A DNA stretch of 64,000 nt, taken from Kibdelosporangium philippinense. Lineage in GTDB: Bacteria > Actinomycetota > Actinomycetes > Mycobacteriales > Pseudonocardiaceae. How positions within the stretch are numbered: position 1 is the first letter of the stretch; every line of letters starts with the position of its first letter. Positions 58,811 through 64,000 of this stretch are shown piece by piece. Position numbers and translations under genes: made by a program. Below the pieces are notes generated by a model. That model saw only the letters and a list, made by a program, of their open reading frames with translations. It had not been told where the DNA came from and did not search any database. The DNA lies in NCBI RefSeq assembly GCF_021390435.2, contig NZ_JAJVCN010000004.1:414501-478500 (forward strand). The letters are read 5' to 3'.

Positions 58811-59514
58811 CGACCACCGCCCGACAACAACACCAACGACAACTGACCCGCCGGAACCGCCGCAACCTGCCGAGCGGCGACCTCGGTCAGTTGCACGGAC
58901 ACCACCGTCACCTGCTCGTTGAGCGCCGACGTCACGCTAGTGACAACCCCCGACCACACAGCATCCGACACAGGCTGACTTGCCGCCGCGCCGCCGTTGG
59001 GGACGAACACCACCGCGACCCGCGACCCCGGAGCGGTCTCCGGCGGGAACTGGCCAGCCTTCAACGCCAACGACGCAACTGCCTGTCCCGCAATGGGAAC
59101 AGCGGCAATGCCCACCGATTCAGGCGTCAACAACGCCCCTGCAGGCAGGCTGACCGACATCGTTTGGCCAACCATGCTCGCGGCCTGCCCGGCGTCGATC
59201 ACGCCCACCCCGGGATCAACGGCGACATTGACCAGTCGCAGGTCCTGCGCGGACAGCACCTGCCCGACAGTGACCGGGCGAGCCAACGCAAGAACTGGCT
59301 GGCGGTCGCCGGAATTCAACGAGATCAACAGGAACGCTGCCGTGCAGGCGACGATGAGCAACACACCCAACAAGAGATACGGAAGGCTTCTGCGACGGCC
59401 TGCGGCGCGTAGTCGCGATGTGGTTTCCGGTTTCTTGCCGTTGTTCACCCACGGCGCATCGTCCGATATGGACGGCCTATCGCCATCGGTCTGTATCCTC
59501 ATGAAGGTTGGCAT
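58807..59514 (-). CDS. SAF-domain (CpaB/RcpC-like) pilus protein
   Basis: 235 residues from the ATG at 59514, which has GGAGG at good spacing (the frame extends to 59565). One membrane helix (SLPYLLLGVLLIVACTAAFL) is followed by an extracytoplasmic SAF domain: LARPVTVGQVLSAQDLRLVN ... SMVGQTMSVSLPAGALLTPE. In Gram-negative Tad loci the homologue works with the outer-membrane ring; here it may bind the cell wall. Overlaps tadZ. Confidence 0.82.
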   Translation of the reverse strand: MPTFMRIQTDGDRPSISDDAPWVNNGKKPETTSRLRAAGRRRSLPYLLLGVLLIVACTAAFLLISLNSGDRQPVLALARPVTVGQVLSAQDLRLVNVAVDPGVGVIDAGQAASMVGQTMSVSLPAGALLTPESVGIAAVPIAGQAVASLALKAGQFPPETAPGSRVAVVFVPNGGAAASQPVSDAVWSGVVTSVTSALNEQVTVVSVQLTEVAARQVAAVPAGQLSLVLLSGGGR

Positions 59515-59620
59515 GCCATCGCCTCCAAGCATGGGTGTAGTACGCCGCGTCGCCCATTCCGACAACGAGCAGTTGAGAGGTTGTTCTGTTCTGGCGATGC
59601 AGGGGCCGATGCCGCGTGAA

Positions 59621-60457
59621 TCAGCCGCCGTTGTTCAACGCTTGTGCCTCAGCCACACGGAAGGCCGCATTGCTGGTAGTCGTCATGCCAGGGAAGGTTC
59701 CGCTCTGACCGGCACCGGACCACGTGACAGTCCAATGCACAGTCGCCGAGACCGGAAACGCCTGTCCCGTCTGCCTTGCCGAGGAAGCGTGGTACGTGTG
59801 TCCGCAATCAGGCGAGCCCGATTTCGGGTCGCTATCGGTGCGATACACCGTGCCGGGGCCTCTGCAACTCACCGTCGTACCGTCACCCATCGACCACGAC
59901 ACCGACTTCGGAGTCGCCGTGGCCGTCACCGAAACCCCTGGTACCGATGCTGTCGCTGATGAAGGCGCCCAACCACCCGTAAGCCACAACCAGGTCGGCA
60001 AGTTCACCAGATGAGTTCCAGATGGGCTCGCGGCGATGGTGGGACTCGGCAAGCGCAACCGTTTGCGAGCCATCTCGGCAACCTGAGCCGGAGACAGGAT
60101 CGGCGCGGCGCTTCCTGCTGATATCCAGATAGGACCTTGGCGGTTCTTCCCATCAGCCGAGCACAACACCCAAAACCAACCTCCAGGGCCTTCCGGCTGC
60201 GCACCTGATGGAGGATCGGCCGGCACCGTCCTGCACGCGAAGGGATCAGTCTCGCTTCCGCTGCCGCCAGATCCGCCTCCTGCATGGTGCGGTCCACCGC
60301 CTGACCCGCTGCCTCCACCGGAACCAGCGGCAATGTCACAGGCGGGTGATGGAACCTGGCTGCAGTTCGTGATCCCCCAGCCGTCAGCCAAAGCGGGCGC
60401 TGGCATACCGAGTACGCCGACAGTCAAGATACCCGTGATGGTTGCAGAACGTCGCAT
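59621..60457 (-). CDS. Secreted protein of the Tad operon
   Basis: 278 residues from the ATG at 60457 (GGGGACG ahead). The signal peptide (SATITGILTVGVLGMPAPAL then ADGWG) precedes a Gly/Ser/His-rich linker and a mature domain. WVLCSADGKNRQGPIWISAG, ARKRLRLPSPTIAASPSG and WSMGDGTTVSCRGPGTVY followed by CGHTYHASS resemble a PKD-like beta-sandwich, as in several streptomycete proteins encoded beside Tad genes. The role is unknown. One base overlaps nothing; it starts just after the lipoprotein stop. Confidence 0.7.
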   Translation of the reverse strand: MRRSATITGILTVGVLGMPAPALADGWGITNCSQVPSPACDIAAGSGGGSGSGGGPHHAGGGSGGSGSETDPFACRTVPADPPSGAQPEGPGGWFWVLCSADGKNRQGPIWISAGSAAPILSPAQVAEMARKRLRLPSPTIAASPSGTHLVNLPTWLWLTGGWAPSSATASVPGVSVTATATPKSVSWSMGDGTTVSCRGPGTVYRTDSDPKSGSPDCGHTYHASSARQTGQAFPVSATVHWTVTWSGAGQSGTFPGMTTTSNAAFRVAEAQALNNGG

Positions 60458-60459
60458 GG

Positions 60460-61032
60460 TCAACACGTCCCCAAGTCATGCACGCCAAAGTCGGAGACCT
60501 TCCAGGACTCGTCGGCCTGCTTATCGACGATGGCATTGATCAATCGGCGACCACCGGGAGTGTCTGCGAGTTGTCCATTGTCGGCGCGGTACTTCAACCA
60601 GTTCGTCGAATCTCCGCAATCCGTCACGATGATCTTCTTCGGATTGTCCTGCGGTTCGACAGACGACACGCTGGGATTCAGCTTGGGTTCCCCTTTGGTC
60701 ACCAGGCCGTTTGTGTTGTCCGTATGCAGCCCACGCGTCAGGTTGGTGAGCGCGACACCGGTCGCGTTCTGGCCGAGCTTGGTCGACTGCCAATCCGACG
60801 TCGCGCCAGCAACCACGAAGTCCCGCCACATACCTCTGTAAGCCGTCAGTGCATCCTGCGTGGCCTTGTCCACAGGGGACGCTGGTGGGGTCGGCGTCGC
60901 CGAGGTGGCCGCCGTTGTCGTTGTGGAAGCTGGATTTGGCGTAGGTTCTGCACTGCACGCGGCGAGCATGAGAGTCGCGCCGGCCGCGAACATCGCCAGG
61001 CGATTCCACGTGATCAAAGTCGTGCGCCGCAC
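60460..61032 (-). CDS. Putative lipoprotein, first gene of the Tad operon
   Basis: 190 residues from a GTG. A basic N-terminus and LAMFAAGATLMLAACSAEP, with lipobox L-A-A-C, predict a lipid-anchored protein. A Thr/Pro spacer and a domain of ~125 residues (DALTAYRGMWRDFVVAGATS ... IVTDCGDSTNWLKYRADNGQ) follow, like small actinobacterial NTF2-like lipoproteins. Divergent from the prepilin peptidase, with the 50-bp inverted repeat upstream. Confidence 0.72.
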   Translation of the reverse strand: MRRTTLITWNRLAMFAAGATLMLAACSAEPTPNPASTTTTAATSATPTPPASPVDKATQDALTAYRGMWRDFVVAGATSDWQSTKLGQNATGVALTNLTRGLHTDNTNGLVTKGEPKLNPSVSSVEPQDNPKKIIVTDCGDSTNWLKYRADNGQLADTPGGRRLINAIVDKQADESWKVSDFGVHDLGTC

Positions 61033-61104
61033 CTCACGCCACCCCCGAAACCCTCGCAGAGATCAATTGCTATCAAGTGATAGAGACCACATGTACACCT
61101 CTAC

Positions 61105-61154
61105 CCCATAGGGACTGCAAAGTCCGTATGAACGGACTTTGCAGTCCGTATGGG
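61105..61154. promoter_or_regulatory. 50-bp inverted repeat in the divergent Tad promoter region
   Basis: GGACTGCAAAGTCCG (61112-61126) and CGGACTTTGCAGTCC (61133-61147) are a perfect 15-bp inverted repeat around TATGAA. CCCATA (61105-61110) and TATGGG (61149-61154) extend it past one mismatch. A related half, GGACTACAAACTCC, lies at 61181-61194. It stands between two divergent starts (61032 and 61301) and has only a weak T-run at 61167-61171 after it. An operator is more likely than a terminator. Confidence 0.7.
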
Positions 61155-61300
61155 ACGATTAGTAAATTTTTCACTCTTTCGGACTACAAACTCCACGATT
61201 CGCAATGCTGTGAGGTCACACTGACGGAGCATTCAACTACCTGCGGAGGTGACTCGGTGATCCCGCTGCGAACGCATGAGGCGCAACAAGGACCTGCGAC

Positions 61301-61933
61301 ATGTTGATCGTCTTGTGGGCGGGAGTAGGCGCCGTTGTCGCGATATTGATTCATGTCTGGACACGACGACTTCTCGCTGCAGATCGCAGAGGATGGCTCA
61401 CTGCGCCACCAACTGCTTCATTGCTCACCGCCGTCTTGTTCGGCTTATTGGCGTGGCGGATCGGCTGGAACATCGAACTGCTGCCCTACAGCTATCTCGC
61501 CGCAATTGGTGTGTCGCTGTCCATCGTGGACATAGTCAAGCAGCGACTCCCTAAGGAGATGATCCTGACAAGTGCCGTAGTGCTCGGCACCCTCTTCGGT
61601 GTGCTGTCGATCGCGCACTCCGACAGTGAAAGCCTCGTCCGGGCACTTGTCGGATCAATCCTGTCAGCCGGGTTCTACCTCGTAATGGCGCTGGCTTCTG
61701 ACGGCGGCCTGGGGGCTGGTGACATCAAGCTGGGCGCTCTGCTGGGGTTGGTGCTCGGTTGGTTGAGCTGGTCCGCGTTGGCGCTTGGTGTGTTCCTCGC
61801 TGCGTGCGTTGGAAGCACCGTATGTTTGCTACTTCGGCTGATCAATCGCCTCCCAGAAAATCGCATTGTGCCCGGAGGTCCGTTCCTGCTGTTCGGTGCA
61901 GTGGTTGCTATCAGTGTCATGCCCACGAGTTGA
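61301..61933 (+). CDS. Prepilin peptidase (A24 family, TadV-like)
   Basis: 210 residues with about six hydrophobic segments. The two catalytic Asp motifs are visible: SIVDIVKQRLP (about 80) and GLGAGDIKLGALLGLVLGW (about 142), the latter the G-x-G-D signature. It lacks the N-terminal Cys domain of PilD, as TadV proteins do. It would cleave the Flp-type pilin at 54567. It is transcribed away from the rest of the operon. Confidence 0.88.
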   Translation: MLIVLWAGVGAVVAILIHVWTRRLLAADRRGWLTAPPTASLLTAVLFGLLAWRIGWNIELLPYSYLAAIGVSLSIVDIVKQRLPKEMILTSAVVLGTLFGVLSIAHSDSESLVRALVGSILSAGFYLVMALASDGGLGAGDIKLGALLGLVLGWLSWSALALGVFLAACVGSTVCLLLRLINRLPENRIVPGGPFLLFGAVVAISVMPTS

Positions 61934-62002
61934 GGCGTGATTGAGCTGTAAACGGGAAGACTGTCAGTGCGTCGGAGGGAGCCGGGTACTGATCATGCCG
62001 CT

Positions 62003-62968
62003 TCAGGGCTTCTCGGACGTGCCCGTAGCTGGCGAGTATCGGAGCGATGCCGTGTCGGCGGAATCACCGTGCGATGAGGACGGCGCAGGTTCGGCGTCGG
62101 TCGATACTGCTGATGGTCGATGGTTTTCGGTAAGAACGCGCTCTATCAACTGGATTGACGCGGCCTCGCCAAGTGCCTGACTCCGCAGATGCTTGAACAC
62201 GTCGTGAGCGTCGGCCAGCTTCTGCGAGTCCTCCAAATCCAGAGGGCCCGCGAGCTGGTCGATATGCAGCAAGTCGGGGTCGGCGGAGTCGGACAGCATC
62301 ATGAGTGTGAACGGTCCCATTGCTGTGCAAGGACTTTGCCCTGCGGTGGGAAGTACGTGCAGTGCGACAGTGCGGATGGCCGCCGCGTCGATAAGGCGCT
62401 GCAACTGGTCGCGCATCGTTTCCGACCCACCAACAATGCGACGCAGCACCATCTCGTCGATGACGGCGATCAATCGCAGGGATGGCTTTCCAGCGGTGAG
62501 CCGCTGTTGACGAATCCGCCGGACGATCACCTCATCGAACGGCGCGGGGTGATCCCAATCCTTGAGCAGTGCCAGGGTGTATTCCTCGGTTTGAAGGAGT
62601 TCGGGCACGACGAGCGTCGAGAAATCGCAGACCACGGCGGCCTCGGTCTCGGCGTCGACGTGGTACCGGTTCTGTGCGCCGTACGCATGGTGCCACGGTC
62701 GTTTGAGGGCTTTGCGGACTTCGTCGATCAGAGTGGCATCTGGACAGTCGTAGACGTCCATCATCGAACGAACCAGGTGGATATTTTGCTTGGTCTCACC
62801 TGTTTCAATGCGGTGCAGCGCGCTTCGCGTCTTGTCCAACCGGGACGCTGCCTCGTCCAAGGTGAGGTTGGCAGCTTCCCGCATGCGGCGCAGCTTGACT
62901 CCGAGCCTGCTGCGGAGGAACGGTGGACGACCGGGCTCGGATGTTGAACCCCACATGACGATGCTCAT
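62003..62968 (-). CDS. XRE-family regulator with DUF5753 domain
   Basis: About 321 residues from the ATG at 62968 (another at 62956; no clear Shine-Dalgarno sequence). An N-terminal XRE helix-turn-helix (GVKLRRMREAANLTLDEAAS, then RLDKTRSALHRIETG) is followed by the DUF5753 domain (VVCDFSTLVVPELLQTEEYT ... VVGGSETMRDQL-type region, FTLMMLSDSADPDLLHID). Very common in Pseudonocardiales and streptomycetes, usually beside small partner genes like the two just upstream. Confidence 0.87.
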   Translation of the reverse strand: MSIVMWGSTSEPGRPPFLRSRLGVKLRRMREAANLTLDEAASRLDKTRSALHRIETGETKQNIHLVRSMMDVYDCPDATLIDEVRKALKRPWHHAYGAQNRYHVDAETEAAVVCDFSTLVVPELLQTEEYTLALLKDWDHPAPFDEVIVRRIRQQRLTAGKPSLRLIAVIDEMVLRRIVGGSETMRDQLQRLIDAAAIRTVALHVLPTAGQSPCTAMGPFTLMMLSDSADPDLLHIDQLAGPLDLEDSQKLADAHDVFKHLRSQALGEAASIQLIERVLTENHRPSAVSTDAEPAPSSSHGDSADTASLRYSPATGTSEKP

Positions 62969-63100
62969 GGCGCTGTGGATCCTGTGTAGTGGAACGAGAA
63001 TGAGGGCTGACGGTGTGTTCTTGTGTGCCATCGGCGACGGCGAGCACTGGTTGGCTCCGCCATCGCCGAAGATGGCAAGTTGTCGTGTACCGGGGCAGAA

Positions 63101-63445
63101 CTAGCCCTGACCAGTGGCAGGTGAAGGACCAACCCAAATCAGGCGCGGAGTGACGTTGCCCGTCTTAGGGAAGCATTTCAGCGCCCCATCGGCGTCAGTC
63201 GTGAGGAACTGCATGTTGCCGTCGTACATGACCACGTAGGCGTATCCGTCGAACGCCATGCCCCACGCTACGAACTGGATCTTGAATGCGACATGGTACT
63301 CCAGGGCAATGGCGAACATCTTCGGCGCTTGGTCTGCGGCCATCTCGCTCACCGTTTTGGTGACCGCGACTTCTTCGATGGAAGGCTGGGAGCCTGTAGT
63401 CCGATCGAACTGGTCAACAGTGGACTGTTCTGTCACCTTGGACAT
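63101..63445 (-). CDS. Small conserved-looking protein beside the XRE regulator
   Basis: 114 residues from the ATG at 63445, with AAGGAGA ahead. EMAADQAPKMFAIALEYHVA, then FKIQFVAWGMAFDGYAYVVM, suggests an alpha/beta domain ending in LIWVGPSPATGQG. No family recognised. 132 bp separate it from the regulator start on the same strand. Confidence 0.55.
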   Translation of the reverse strand: MSKVTEQSTVDQFDRTTGSQPSIEEVAVTKTVSEMAADQAPKMFAIALEYHVAFKIQFVAWGMAFDGYAYVVMYDGNMQFLTTDADGALKCFPKTGNVTPRLIWVGPSPATGQG

Positions 63446-63622
63446 GCCGATCTCCTTGTGGTGGTTGTCGATTCGCCGTGTGGAACGGCGGCGATGATGG
63501 GCAAACTTGGTCTGTGTGGACCGGCACCGGACCACACAGACCAGCGGGCGACGCACTTCAGGTGGTCTCAACGGAATCGGCGGGATCGAACTCCGGAGCC
63601 GCAACCCCATCAGGGCAAGCGT

Positions 63623-63916
63623 CTACCCGGCCTGTGGCAATGTGTTCTGTAGCGCGAGAGCCGCGTCTGTGCTGTTGATGAAGCTATGCAACGGCGACTG
63701 CTGGTCGGACGCTGGAAAGAACCAAGCGATCGCGATCAGGCAGCATTCGGGACACTGGTGGTGGGGTGTGGCTGGTCGCTGTTGCCAGACTAGTTCGACG
63801 GGCAAACCGCAGAGGGCGGCCCACGGGTAGTCGGGCGACACCACGTGGACCCGAGCGGCGTAGAACACGCTGCTGTTGGGATTGGTGCCCCACAACACAA
63901 GTTCTGCTGTCGACAT
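63623..63916 (-). CDS. Small cysteine-containing protein
   Basis: 97 residues from the ATG at 63916 (AGGTGAT ahead). STAELVLWGTNPNSSVFYAA and RVHVVSPDYPWAALCGLPVE form a beta-rich start. HHQCPECCLIAIAWF could bind zinc with ALCGL. Family unknown. The 177 bp between it and the next gene, and the last 84 bp of the window, show no gene. Confidence 0.5.
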   Translation of the reverse strand: MSTAELVLWGTNPNSSVFYAARVHVVSPDYPWAALCGLPVELVWQQRPATPHHQCPECCLIAIAWFFPASDQQSPLHSFINSTDAALALQNTLPQAG

Positions 63917-64000
63917 GTCATCACCTGAACTGACTTGCTTTCCCTTGTACACAGTGGAGGGTGGATGTTGTGCCCGATCCGCATGGCCGCGGCGACTTAA

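Noticed and set aside
61105..61154. Rho-independent terminator
   Set aside because: It lies between two divergent starts, not after a gene end. The T-run is 12 bp away and short, and an operator fits better.

Overview
The window reads as high-GC actinomycete chromosome, probably from the Pseudonocardiales. This is an inference from gene families: SARP/AfsR regulators, an XRE regulator of the DUF5753 type, DUF4192, an actinobacterial VirB/VirD4-like transfer operon and a Tad pilus locus. No rRNA, tRNA or CRISPR array was seen.

Layout. (1) 1-11.7 kb is a defence-like island: a divergent pair of genes, each broken by one copy of the same 1552-bp IS3-type element (1501-3052 and 4559-6110, inverted), then a TOPRIM-domain gene and a Gabija-like pair (OLD-type ATPase/TOPRIM nuclease plus UvrD-like helicase). 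Removing each IS with one copy of a 2-bp duplication restores both reading frames. (2) 11.9-17.7 kb holds a DUF4192 gene, a tyrosine integrase, an excisionase-like gene and a tightly overlapping methyltransferase operon whose cytosine methylase is frameshifted. (3) 18.1-37.4 kb is a conjugation operon: regulator, VirB2-like, VirB6-like, PrgI/VirB3-like, VirB4, VirD4, Replic_Relax protein, and a transglycosylase/NlpC hydrolase. It is interrupted by an 8.3-kb nest of elements. A serine-recombinase island (21533-29878) sits in the start of the PrgI-like gene. A recombinase-in-trio (RIT) element sits in the serine recombinase gene. An IS21-type element sits in the first RIT recombinase. Every level can be unwound base by base with frames restored.

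(4) 37.5-44.6 kb carries a zinc-ribbon gene, a winged-helix regulator, a MoxR AAA+ / VWA-metallopeptidase cluster whose ATPase shares the regulator's DNA-binding domain, and an HxlR regulator. (5) 44.6-50.2 kb has an intact 1070-residue AfsR-like regulator, a decayed divergent SARP gene, a secreted protein and gene remnants. (6) 50.2-61.9 kb is a Tad/Flp pilus operon on the minus strand, with a membrane-bound LysM-BTAD protein at its end and a divergent prepilin peptidase. A 50-bp inverted repeat lies in the shared promoter region. (7) 62-64 kb has an XRE/DUF5753 regulator and two small conserved-looking proteins.

How it works together: regions 2-4 look like one integrated conjugative element (integrase, excisionase, DNA modification, transfer operon). 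Neither end of it could be fixed from sequence alone. The defence-like island lies just outside or at its edge. The Tad locus looks like host-type chromosome.
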